Shown here: positions 47,675 through 56,800 of the stretch, one piece after another
How positions within the stretch are numbered: position 1 is the stretch's first letter
Layout: each line of letters starts with the position of its first letter
Assembly: GCF_039613825.1 (NCBI RefSeq)
Contig: NZ_CP154826.1
Coordinates: 2,108,001-2,172,000, forward strand
Length of the DNA stretch: 64,000 nt
From: Diaminobutyricibacter sp. McL0608
GTDB lineage: Bacteria > Actinomycetota > Actinomycetes > Actinomycetales > Microbacteriaceae
Direction of reading: 5' to 3'
Notes under the pieces: generated by a model
Told to the model about the DNA's origin: nothing
Seen by the model: the letters and a program-made list of their open reading frames with translations, nothing else
Database searches by the model: none
Program-made: the position numbers and the translations under genes

Positions 47675-49507
47675 GTGCAACAGTTCGATGTACCCGCCGT
47701 CGTCCCGGCAGACCCCGAGGCGAACGCCACCGACCTGCTGATCGACCGTGTCGCCGCAAGCCCGGATGCCGCCCTCTTCGCCACCCCGAAGGACGGCGGC
47801 TGGCAGGACGTCACCTCGGCGGAGTTCCTCCGCCAGGTCATCGCACTCTCGAAAGGCCTCGTCGCTTCCGGCATCCAGCCCGGCGACAAGATCGGCCTGA
47901 TGTGCAAGACGCGCTACGAGTGGACCCTCATCGACTTCGCCACCTGGTTCGCGGGAGCCGTGCTCGTCCCCGTCTATGAGACGTCTTCACCGACCCAGGT
48001 CCACTGGAACCTGAGCGACTCGGGCGCGGTCGCCGTGATCCTCGAGACCCCCGACCATTTCACGAAGTTCGACGAAGTGCATCCCGAGCTCCCGCTGATC
48101 GGGAACATCTGGCAGATCGACCTGGGCGACCTGGACAAGCTCGCCGCAGCCGGCGTCGACGTGCCAGACGCGGAGATCGAGCGTCGCCGCAACCTCGCCC
48201 GCGGCGAGGACATCGCGACCCTCATCTACACCTCCGGTTCCACCGGTCGACCGAAGGGCTGCGTTCTCACCCACTCGAACTTCGTCGAGCTCTCGCGCAA
48301 CGCCGCCGTCGCCCTGCGCGATGTGCTGGATGCGCCGGGTGGAGCATCCACTCTCCTCTTCATCACGACCGCGCACGTCTTCGCACGCTTCATCGCGGTG
48401 CTCAGCGTCCACGCCGGCGTCAAGGTCGGACATCAGCCGGACACCCGGCAGCTGCTCCCCTCGCTCGCGTCGTTCAAGCCGACCTTCCTCCTGGCCGTGC
48501 CGCGCGTGTTCGAGAAGGTCTACAACTCCGCCGAGCAGAAGGCCGAAGCCGGCGGGCGGGGCAAGATCTTCCGCAAGGCGGCGGACGTCGCGGTCGAGCA
48601 CTCGAAGGCGGTCGAGGCCGGCGGCAGCATTCCGCTCGGGCTGCGCCTGCGCTTCGCCCTTTTCGACCGGCTCGTCTACAGCAAGCTGCGGGATGCCATG
48701 GGCGGCCGCGTGAAATACGCGGTCTCGGGTTCGGCTCCACTCGGCTCGCACCTCGGACACTTCTTCCACAGCCTCGGCATCAAGATCCTCGAAGGCTACG
48801 GCCTGACGGAGACCACGGCTCCCGCGACCGTGAACCTCGCAACCAAGTTCAAGATCGGCACGGTCGGCCCGGCCCTGCCCGGCGTCTCGGTGCGCCTGGC
48901 GGACGACGGCGAGATCCAGGTCAAGGGCGTCGACGTGTTCAAGGAGTACTGGAAGAACCCGGAAGCGACCGCCGCTGCGTTCGAGGACGGCTGGTTCAAG
49001 ACCGGTGACCTCGGCAGCTTCGACGCCGACGGCTTCCTCACGATCACGGGGCGCAAGAAGGAGATCATCGTCACTGCGGGCGGCAAGAACGTCTCGCCCG
49101 CAGCTCTCGAGGACCCGATCCGCGCCAATCCGCTCGTCAACCAGGTGATCGTCGTCGGCGACCAAAAGCCGTTCATCGCAGCTCTAATCACGCTCGACCC
49201 CGAGATGCTTCCGGCCTGGCTCGCGAACAACGGTGAGGACAAGGAGCTGACCCTGAGGGAGGCGTCGGTGAACCCGGCCGTCCTCGCGGAGATCCAGCGG
49301 GCGGTCGACGTCGCGAACACCCACGTGTCGCGGGCCGAGTCGATTCGCAAGTTCGTGGTGCTCTCAACTGAGCTCAGTGAAGCCAGTGGCCACCTGACGC
49401 CGAAGCTCAGCATCAAGCGCCACGTCATCCTCGAGGACTTCGCCGACGTCGTCGACGGGATCTACAGCGGCTCACCGGCGACTCAGGGCATCTCGCTGTC
49501 CCACTAA
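47675..49507 (+). CDS. fadD: long-chain fatty acid--CoA ligase (AMP-binding)
   Basis: Activates fatty acids through acyl-adenylate to acyl-CoA. The P-loop-like AMP motif is LIYTSGSTGRPKGCVLTHSN; the second motif is ILEGYGLTETTAP, followed by GWFKTGDLGSFDADGFL and the catalytic Lys region near the C-terminus (PKLSIKRH). Start at GTG 47675 is set by AAGGAG six bases upstream, giving 610 aa; the longer reading has no likeness. It belongs to the FadD15-like (FACL) group. A long hairpin follows the stop. Confidence 0.93.
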   Translation: MQQFDVPAVVPADPEANATDLLIDRVAASPDAALFATPKDGGWQDVTSAEFLRQVIALSKGLVASGIQPGDKIGLMCKTRYEWTLIDFATWFAGAVLVPVYETSSPTQVHWNLSDSGAVAVILETPDHFTKFDEVHPELPLIGNIWQIDLGDLDKLAAAGVDVPDAEIERRRNLARGEDIATLIYTSGSTGRPKGCVLTHSNFVELSRNAAVALRDVLDAPGGASTLLFITTAHVFARFIAVLSVHAGVKVGHQPDTRQLLPSLASFKPTFLLAVPRVFEKVYNSAEQKAEAGGRGKIFRKAADVAVEHSKAVEAGGSIPLGLRLRFALFDRLVYSKLRDAMGGRVKYAVSGSAPLGSHLGHFFHSLGIKILEGYGLTETTAPATVNLATKFKIGTVGPALPGVSVRLADDGEIQVKGVDVFKEYWKNPEATAAAFEDGWFKTGDLGSFDADGFLTITGRKKEIIVTAGGKNVSPAALEDPIRANPLVNQVIVVGDQKPFIAALITLDPEMLPAWLANNGEDKELTLREASVNPAVLAEIQRAVDVANTHVSRAESIRKFVVLSTELSEASGHLTPKLSIKRHVILEDFADVVDGIYSGSPATQGISLSH

Positions 49508-49519
49508 GCGCGCTGGCCG

Positions 49520-49578
49520 GCGAGCACAGGAAAAGTCGGCTGAAACCTTCGGTTCAGGCTGACTTTTCCTGTGCTCGC
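49520..49578. terminator. long two-tier hairpin between fadD and epimerase genes
   Basis: A perfect 18-bp stem (49520-49537 with 49561-49578: GCGAGCACAGGAAAAGTC and its complement) is topped by a second stem CTGAAACC/GGTTCAG (one bulge) with a TTC loop. It lies between convergent genes. It has an internal A4/T4 block but no U-tract outside the stem. A bidirectional terminator is likely; the length and perfection also suggest a REP-like repeat. Confidence 0.75.
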
Positions 49579-49602
49579 GGGACCGGGTGGGCCAGGGCGG
49601 TA

Positions 49603-50448
49603 CTAGACCGCGTCGCGCCAGGAGTGCGCCGGGGCGTAGCCGAGGACCCGTCGCGCCTTGTCGATCGAGAGCAGCGTGTCGTTCAGCCCGAGGTCACCCT
49701 TCACCGGCACGCCGGGGAAGACCGCTTCGACCAGGTCGACGTTGGGCCGGCTCATCACGGTGTCGGCGGCGGCGATGATGAAGCGGTGGAAGCCGGTCGC
49801 ATCCCAGTCGAGCGCGCGGCGGACAGCCTGAGCCCCGTCGCGACCGTCGATGTAGCCCCACAGGTTCCACTTGCGGAGCATCGGATCGGCGTCGAACGAG
49901 GGGAACTCGGCGTAATCGGCGTCGTCCATCACGTTCGAGAATCGCAGGGCGACGATCTTGAGCGCCGGGTCCCAGCGCACCATCTCGATCGCCATCTGCT
50001 CTTCGAGGTGCTTGACCAGCGAATACGTGCTCTCGGGCCGGGCGGGGTAGTCCTCGTCGACCGGGATGTAGGGCGGCGGCACGTCGAACGGCAGCCCGAG
50101 GACGGTCTCGCTCGACGCATAGACGACGTTGCGGATGCCCGCCCGGCGCGCCGCCTGAAACACGTTGTAGGTGACGCGGATGTTGTTGTGGAACGTCGCC
50201 GCATCGCCGAGGATGCCCGGGGCCGGGATCGCAGCCAGGTGGACGATGGCGTCGAAGCCGTCATGCTTGTCGTCGATGCCGAGGATGGCATCGAGCGTCT
50301 GCCCGAAATCGGTCAGGTCGACTCTGACGAATCCGGGGCCACGCTCCCCCGCGGTGTCGAGATTGATGACCTGGTTACCCTCTTCGGCGAGTGTGCGCAC
50401 AACGGTGCGCCCCAATTTTCCTGAACCACCGGTGACTGCAATGCGCAT
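49603..50448 (-). CDS. NAD(P)-dependent epimerase/dehydratase
   Basis: Extended short-chain dehydrogenase, probably acting on a nucleotide sugar or similar. The NAD-binding motif is VTGGSGKLGRTVVRTL at the N-terminus; DLTDFGQT and VHLAAIPAPG follow. The catalytic Ser and YxxxK are in VYASSE and TYSLVKHLEEQM, where Y-S-L-V-K is intact. Length 281 aa. Substrate is unknown. It converges on fadD and is 34 bases downstream of the peptide deformylase gene on the same strand. Confidence 0.85.
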   Translation of the reverse strand: MRIAVTGGSGKLGRTVVRTLAEEGNQVINLDTAGERGPGFVRVDLTDFGQTLDAILGIDDKHDGFDAIVHLAAIPAPGILGDAATFHNNIRVTYNVFQAARRAGIRNVVYASSETVLGLPFDVPPPYIPVDEDYPARPESTYSLVKHLEEQMAIEMVRWDPALKIVALRFSNVMDDADYAEFPSFDADPMLRKWNLWGYIDGRDGAQAVRRALDWDATGFHRFIIAAADTVMSRPNVDLVEAVFPGVPVKGDLGLNDTLLSIDKARRVLGYAPAHSWRDAV

Positions 50449-50482
50449 TGTCCAAGTCTAGGGAGCGAAACCACGCAACGGG

Positions 50483-50974
50483 TCAGAACCAGTCGCTCTC
50501 CCGAACCTGCTTCATCGCTTCGCGCCGGCGCTCCTTGTCGAGCCGGTCGAGGTACAGCGTGCCGTTGAGGTGGTCCGTCTCGTGCTGAAGCGCCTGCGCC
50601 ATCACCCCGGTACCGGAGAGCTCGATGGTGTGGCCCTCCAGGTCGGTCCCGGTCACCCTGGCGAACGGATAGCGCATCGTCGGGAACCACAGTCCGGGAA
50701 CCGACAGACAGCCTTCGTCGACGAGCTCCGGTTCGCCGGAGAGCTCGACGATCTCCGGGTTGAGAATGTACCCGACCTCACCGTCGACGTTGTAACTGAA
50801 CGCCCGCAGGTTCACACCGATCTGCGGCGCAGCCACCCCGGCGCGACCCGGCGGCAGGACGCTGTCGATCAGGTCTTCGACGAGACCGTGCACACCGGCA
50901 TCGATGGTGCCGATCGGGTCGGACACGGTCTTCAGCACGGGGTCTCCGAAGAGGCGGATCTGGCGTTCGGTCAC
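50483..50974 (-). CDS. def: peptide deformylase
   Basis: Iron/zinc hydrolase that removes the N-formyl group from nascent proteins. The three active-site motifs are present: GVAAPQIG (residues 46-53), EGCLSVPG with metal ligand C89, and QHETDHLNG with ligands H131 and H135 and catalytic E132. Length 163 aa. GTG start 16 bases after the mycothione-reductase-like gene, so it may be cotranscribed. The Met-tRNA formyltransferase gene (fmt), often adjacent, is not seen here. Confidence 0.94.
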   Translation of the reverse strand: MTERQIRLFGDPVLKTVSDPIGTIDAGVHGLVEDLIDSVLPPGRAGVAAPQIGVNLRAFSYNVDGEVGYILNPEIVELSGEPELVDEGCLSVPGLWFPTMRYPFARVTGTDLEGHTIELSGTGVMAQALQHETDHLNGTLYLDRLDKERRREAMKQVRESDWF

Positions 50975-50990
50975 GAATCTTCCTTCGTAG

Positions 50991-52412
50991 TCACAGGGCC
51001 TCTTCGGCCTTCAGCAGGGCGTTCTCGACGACTTCGCTCGCGGCAGGATGCGGCCAGTACTGACCGCGGGCGAGCCCACGGACCGAGATCCCGAAGCTCG
51101 CTGCCTGCACGAGCGGCTGGATCAGGATGCTCGCCTCCGGACCGATGATGTGCGCACCGAGGATCTCGCCGCTCTCCCGCTCGACGACGAGCGTGCAGAA
51201 ACCGGTCTCGTCCTCGGTCGCCCACCCGTAGGCGGTGTGCCGGTAGTCCTGCGTGACGGCGACCGCGTCGATGCCGTCACTCAGCGCATCCGCCTCGGTG
51301 AGCCCGAAGTGCGCTATCTGCGGTCGGCTGAAGATCGCGGCCGGGATCGGGCCCGGGTCTCCCCCGATCGGCGAGTCCGGATGCAGGATGTTGTGGGCGA
51401 CCACCCTCGCTTCATGATTCGCGACATGCTTCAGTTTCGTGACCCACGTGATGTCGCCGAGGGCGTAGAGCCCGGGCACTGGGATGCCGCGGCTGAGCAT
51501 CCGCTGCTGGCTGTCGACCACCAGGCGTCCGTCGCTGTACAGGTCGAATCCGGCCGCGGCAGCACCGAGGGTGTCCGTGTTCGCGGTGCGGCCCTGCGCC
51601 ACCAGCACGAGCTCGGTCTCGACCTGGCGACCCGATTCGAGCGTCACCACGAGGTGATCGCCGACGCGGTCGATCGCCTCGACCATCTCTTCGGTCAGAA
51701 GTCGCCACTTCTCGGCAGCGCACTCCGTGAACCGTTCCGAGACCGCGGCGTCGAGGCGGGTGAGGAGTCGTTCCGACCGGGTGACGATCGACACGTCTAC
51801 CCCGAACGACGAGAAGATGTGAGCGAACTCGACCGCCACCGGGCCGCCGCCCACGATCACGAGCGACTCGGGCAGCGATTCGATGCGCATGACCTCATCA
51901 GAGTCGAGGATGGCCGGATCGGGGTCGTAGGACGCCAGCAACGGGCGCGGCCGCGACCCGGCGGCGACGACGATGCGGTCGGAGCGGAGTCGCACACCGC
52001 TCGCGCTCATCAGTGTGTGCTGGTCTTCGAAGCCGAAGGTCTCACGGAAGACGGTGACATTCGGCGAGGTCGCATCGCGGAAAAGGAGACCGGCTTCGGA
52101 GATCGCGTCGGTGCGGGCGAAGATCCTGTCCCGCACGCGCGCCCAGTCGACCGGGTCGACGGATGCGGTCAGTCCGAGCCGCGCACCCGCCGCGGCCGCG
52201 GCTGCGACGTCGGCCACCTGCACGAACATCTTGCTCGGGATCGACGCCGCATTGAGGCTGGCACCGCCGAACCGTTCGCCATCGTCGATCAGCGCCACCG
52301 ACCAGTGTGCGAACTCGGGTCCCACGAGGGCGTTGCCGGAGCCGGCGCCGACGACGATCAGGTCGAAGGTCCGTGCATCCGCCCCAACGCCCGGGGCAGG
52401 CTCAGGAGCCAC
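50991..52412 (-). CDS. mycothione reductase-like flavoprotein without redox cysteines
   Basis: Pyridine nucleotide-disulfide oxidoreductase fold closest to mycothione reductase. FAD motif DLIVVGAGSGNA, NAD(P) motif VIVGGGPVAVEFAHIFSSFG and second FAD motif GLYALGDI are intact, and the C-terminal HPAASEVVENAL keeps the His-Glu pair. The redox motif, normally GGTCLNxGCIPTK, reads GGASLNAASIPSK: both cysteines are serines (S52 AGC, S57 TCG). Disulfide reduction is therefore not expected. Start is taken as GTG 52412 (473 aa), overlapping the MinD-like gene by 11 bases. A diaphorase, quinone reductase or sensor role is possible. Confidence 0.85.
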   Translation of the reverse strand: MAPEPAPGVGADARTFDLIVVGAGSGNALVGPEFAHWSVALIDDGERFGGASLNAASIPSKMFVQVADVAAAAAAGARLGLTASVDPVDWARVRDRIFARTDAISEAGLLFRDATSPNVTVFRETFGFEDQHTLMSASGVRLRSDRIVVAAGSRPRPLLASYDPDPAILDSDEVMRIESLPESLVIVGGGPVAVEFAHIFSSFGVDVSIVTRSERLLTRLDAAVSERFTECAAEKWRLLTEEMVEAIDRVGDHLVVTLESGRQVETELVLVAQGRTANTDTLGAAAAGFDLYSDGRLVVDSQQRMLSRGIPVPGLYALGDITWVTKLKHVANHEARVVAHNILHPDSPIGGDPGPIPAAIFSRPQIAHFGLTEADALSDGIDAVAVTQDYRHTAYGWATEDETGFCTLVVERESGEILGAHIIGPEASILIQPLVQAASFGISVRGLARGQYWPHPAASEVVENALLKAEEAL

Positions 52413-53757
52413 GGTTCGCAGGCAGGCCCTCGACCACGAGGGCTGCGAGCGTGCGGGCGGCATCCTTCGTATACGGCTTCAGGTCCTTGTACGAGATGAC
52501 GGACCCCGCTGCGAGCTGCGGGTCGTAAGGGATGCGGACGATCTCGCGCACACGGGAACGGAAGTGCGACTCGATCTCGTCGAGCTTCACCAGGTTCGTG
52601 CCCTGCGTCGCCGTGTTGAGCGCGACGATTGCGTTGCGCACGAGCTCGCCGTAGCCGTTCGCTTCGAGCCAGGTCAGTGTCTCGGATGCGAGGCGGGCCT
52701 CGTCGACGCTGCCGCCGGAGACGATGACCAGGGAATCCGCGCGCTGGAGCGTCGCACGCATCACCGAGTGGACGATGCCCGTGCCGCAGTCGGTCAGCAC
52801 GATCGAGTAGAACCGGGCGGCCAGGTCGGCGACGACGTTGTAGTCGTTCTCGTCGAACGCTTCGGACAGCAGGGGGTCGGTGTCCGAAGCCAGGATGTCG
52901 AGTCGTGTCTCATCGCGCGAGACGAGCGCCGAGAAGTCGGTGAAGCCGCTGATGCTCGGCGCCTTGTGGACGACATCCCGCACGGTCGCGCGGGTCTGCT
53001 TCGTCACCCGCTCGGACAGGGTGCCCCGGTCGGGGTTGGCGTCGACGGCGATGATGCGGTCTTCGCGGGCGTCGGCGAGAGCCATGCCGAGGAGTGTGGT
53101 GACCGTCGTCTTGCCGACTCCGCCCTTGCGGGTGAGGACGGGCACGAAGCGCGTGCCGCCCTCGAACTGCTTCTGGATGCGGTGATCGAGTTCTTTGCGC
53201 GCCCGCACCTTGGCGGAGTCGCCGAGGTTCAGGGTGTGGAACGTGATCGCGTAGACGAACCGGTTCCAGCCGCCCTCGGGGGCCGGCCGGGTCTTGCGAT
53301 TGACCTCGAGGAGACGGTCGGCCGTCAGCATTGCCGCGGGCTCGGGCTGGGTCGAGTGCTCGCCGCGAAGGCGGTCACGGCGCGACTGGGAGAACTGGTC
53401 GGCGTGATGGACAGGTTCGGAACCGTCGGCGAGGGCCACACCGGCGATCGTGGCGGTCGGTCCGGTGGCGACCCGCGGAGTCACGATGGCCATCGACGTG
53501 GTGGTCGGCTCGCTCGCGTTGACGAAGCCGGGGTTGACCGGCACATCGTCGATCGCGACCGCGATCTCGTCTTCGGGGATCTCCGGACTCGGCACCGGCG
53601 GGAGGTCGACGACGATGCTCAGGCTCTCCGGAAGCGAGATCGCGAGGTCGTCGCCTTCGTCGGGAAGGAGTTCACCGTGGAACTCCTCCGCCGCATCCGT
53701 CGAATCGGATTCGAGGACCTGACCTTGCGCATCGCGCTTCTCCGGCTTTTCTGCCAC
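52402..53757 (-). CDS. MinD/ParA-like ATPase with long N-terminal region
   Basis: Deviant Walker A ATPase. Residues 1-150 are acidic and Pro/Val-rich, probably disordered. The ATPase domain has the signature LTRKGGVGKTTVTTLLGMAL near 210, the IIAVDANPDRGTL Walker A' segment and a switch II-like FYSIVLTDCGTGI. Mycobacterial relatives include MinD-like proteins of secretion (EspI type) and division loci. Start GTG 53757 (451 aa) is chosen because AAGGAG lies nine bases upstream; a TTG six codons earlier lies on that site. It sits between pyc and the flavoprotein gene on one strand. Role unknown. Confidence 0.82.
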   Translation of the reverse strand: MAEKPEKRDAQGQVLESDSTDAAEEFHGELLPDEGDDLAISLPESLSIVVDLPPVPSPEIPEDEIAVAIDDVPVNPGFVNASEPTTTSMAIVTPRVATGPTATIAGVALADGSEPVHHADQFSQSRRDRLRGEHSTQPEPAAMLTADRLLEVNRKTRPAPEGGWNRFVYAITFHTLNLGDSAKVRARKELDHRIQKQFEGGTRFVPVLTRKGGVGKTTVTTLLGMALADAREDRIIAVDANPDRGTLSERVTKQTRATVRDVVHKAPSISGFTDFSALVSRDETRLDILASDTDPLLSEAFDENDYNVVADLAARFYSIVLTDCGTGIVHSVMRATLQRADSLVIVSGGSVDEARLASETLTWLEANGYGELVRNAIVALNTATQGTNLVKLDEIESHFRSRVREIVRIPYDPQLAAGSVISYKDLKPYTKDAARTLAALVVEGLPANRGS

Positions 53758-53833
53758 GTGAACAGTCTCCTTCAATCGTCACAGTCCGTGACTCAGTTTA
53801 GCGTGGAGGCCGATCACACCCCGCCGCGGGGGC

Positions 53834-56800
53834 TCACACGGCAGGCGTGATGACGACCAGGAGGTCCCCGGCGTCGACCTGCTGGGTCTTCGGGATCGCG
53901 AGACGTTCGATCGTTCCGGCGATGGGCGCCGTGATGGCTGCCTCCATCTTCATGGCCTCGATCGACGCGACGCTCTGGCCAGCACCGACGACATCGCCGA
54001 TGGCGACCTGGAGAGTGACCACGCCCGAGAACGGTGCTGCGACCTGGCCCGGCTTGGCGCTGTCCGCCTTCTCGGCGGCCTTCGCCTCCACGGTGATGCC
54101 GCGGTCGCGCACGAACACGGGCCGCAGCTGCCCGTTGAGCGTGGTCATGACCGTGCGCATCCCTTTGTCGTCGGCCTCGCCGATCGCTTCGAGGCCGATG
54201 TACAGGCGAACGCCCTTGTCGATCTCGATCACGTGCTCGGTGCCCTGCTTGAGCCCGTACAGGTAGTCGACGGTGTCGACGACCGAGAGGTCGCCGAACA
54301 GCTCGCGGATCTGCTCGAAGATGCGGGTCGGAGCAGGGAACAGCAGCCGGTTGAGTGTTGCGCGGCGCTCAGCGCTCGAGCCGTTCAGCAACTCCGCATC
54401 GGCTTCGCTCAGGTCTTCGACCCCCACCTTGACGGTCTTGCCGGCGAGCACCTTCGTGCGGAAAGGCTCAGGCCAGCCGCCGGGCAGCTCGCCGAGCTCG
54501 CCGGCCATGAATCCGACGACCGAGTCCGGCACGTCGTAGTTCTGCGGGTTCTCTGCGAAGTCGTCGGGGTCGGCGTGAACGGCGGCCAGGTGGAGGGCGA
54601 GGTCGCCGACGACCTTCGACGACGGCGTGACCTTGGGGATGCGGCCGAGGATGCGGTTCGCCGCGGCGTACATGTCCTCGACGAGCTCGAAATCGTCGGC
54701 CAGGCCGAGAGCCTTCGCCTGCTGGCGCAGGTTCGACAGCTGGCCGCCCGGGATCTCGTGCTTGTACACGCGCCCGGTCGGGCCCGGAAGACCGGACTCG
54801 AACGGCCGGTACACCTGGCGCACGGCCTCCCAGTACGGCTCGAGGTCGCTGACGGCGGCCAGCGAGAGTCCGGTGTCGCGCTCCGTGTGCGCGAGCGCTG
54901 CGACGAGAGCGGACGCTGACGGCTGGCTGGTGGTGCCCGCCATCGGCGCGCTCGCCACATCCACAGCATCCGCACCGGCCCGGCTCGCCGCGAGGAGAGT
55001 CGCGAGCTGTCCACCCGGGGTGTCGTGGGTGTGCACGTGAACGGGCAGGTCGAACCGTTCGCGGAAGGCCGAGACCAGCTTCTCGGCGGCCGTCGGGCGC
55101 AGCAGGCCGGCCATGTCCTTGATGGCGAGGATGTGCGCGCCGGACTGGACGATCTGCTCAGCCAGGCGCAGGTAGTAGTCGAGGGTGTAGAGGTCTTCCT
55201 TCGGGTCGAGCAGGTCGCCGGTGTAACAGACGGCGACCTCGGCGATCGAGGTGCCCGTCGACAGGACGGATTCGATGGCGGGGCGCATCTGAGAGACGTC
55301 GTTCAGCGCGTCGAAGATGCGGAAGATGTCGACGCCGGTCGCCGCGGCCTCGCGCACGAACGCATCGGTCACCTGCGTCGGGTACGGCGTGTAGCCGACC
55401 GTGTTGCGGCCGCGGAGCAGCATCTGGATGTTGATGTTCGGCAGCGCCTCGCGCAGTGCGGCAAGGCGGTCCCACGGGTCTTCGCCGAGGAACCGGAGGG
55501 CGACATCGTAGGTGGCACCGCCCCAGGCCTCGACCGAGAGGAGCTCGGGCGTGAGCCTCGCGACGTACGGCGCCACGGCGAGCAGGTCGCGTGTGCGCAC
55601 CCGCGTCGCCAGCAGCGACTGGTGCGCGTCGCGGAACGTCGTCTCGGTGACCGCAAGGGCGGTCTGCGCGCGGAGAGCCTGCGCGAACCCGGCCGGGCCG
55701 AGCTCGAGAAGCCGCTGCCGCGATCCGGACGGGGCCGGAGCGTTCAGGTCGATCTTCGGGAGCTTGTCCTCCGGCTCCGCCCTCTCCGGCCGGGGGCCGT
55801 TGGGCAGGTTGACCGTCACGTCGGCCAGCCAGTTGAGCATCTTCGTGCCGCGGTCCTTGGACGCGCGGCCGCGGAAGAGCTCGGGTCGCTCCTCGATGAA
55901 CGAGGTGCTGACGTTGCCCGCGATGAAGTCGGGGTCGTCGAGAACGGCCTGGAGGAACGGGATGTTCGTGGACACACCGCGGATGCGGAACTCGGCCAGC
56001 GCACGACGCGCGCGGCTCACTGCGGCGCCGAAGTCACGCCCGCGGCAGGTCAGCTTTGCGAGCATCGAGTCGAAGTGGGGGCTGATCTGGGCGCCCGGGT
56101 TGATGGTTCCGCCGTCGAGGCGGATGCCGCCGCCGCCGGGCGAACGGTAGGTGGTGATCTTGCCCGTGTCGGGACGGAAGCCCGCGGTCGGGTCCTCGGT
56201 CGTGATACGGCATTGCAGGGCGGCGCCGCGGATGTGCACCGTCTCCTGGCTCAGGCCCAGGTCGTCGAGGGACTCCCCCGCTGCGATCCGCATCTGGGAC
56301 TGCACGAGGTCGACGTCGGTGATCTCCTCGGTGACCGTGTGCTCGACCTGGATGCGCGGGTTCATCTCGATGAACACGTGCTCCCCCGCACGCTCGCCCG
56401 CGGTGTCGAGCAGGAACTCGACCGTGCCCGCGTTGACGTAGCCGATGGACTTCGCGAACGCGACGGCGTCGCGATACAGGGCCTGGCGCGTCTCTTCGTC
56501 CAAGTTGGGCGCCGGGGCGATCTCGATCACCTTCTGGTGACGCCGCTGAACAGAGCAGTCGCGCTCGAAGAGGTGCATCGTGTTTCCGGAAGCGTCGGCC
56601 AGGATCTGCACTTCGATGTGGCGAGGACGCAGAACGGCCTGTTCGAGGAACATCGTGGGATCGCCGAAGGCACTGTCCGCTTCGCGCATGGCCTCTTCGA
56701 GTGCGCCACGAAGATCGTCCTTCGTGTTGACTCGCCGCATGCCGCGACCGCCGCCACCGGCGACCGCCTTCGCGAAGATCGGGAAGCCGATCTCGTCGGA

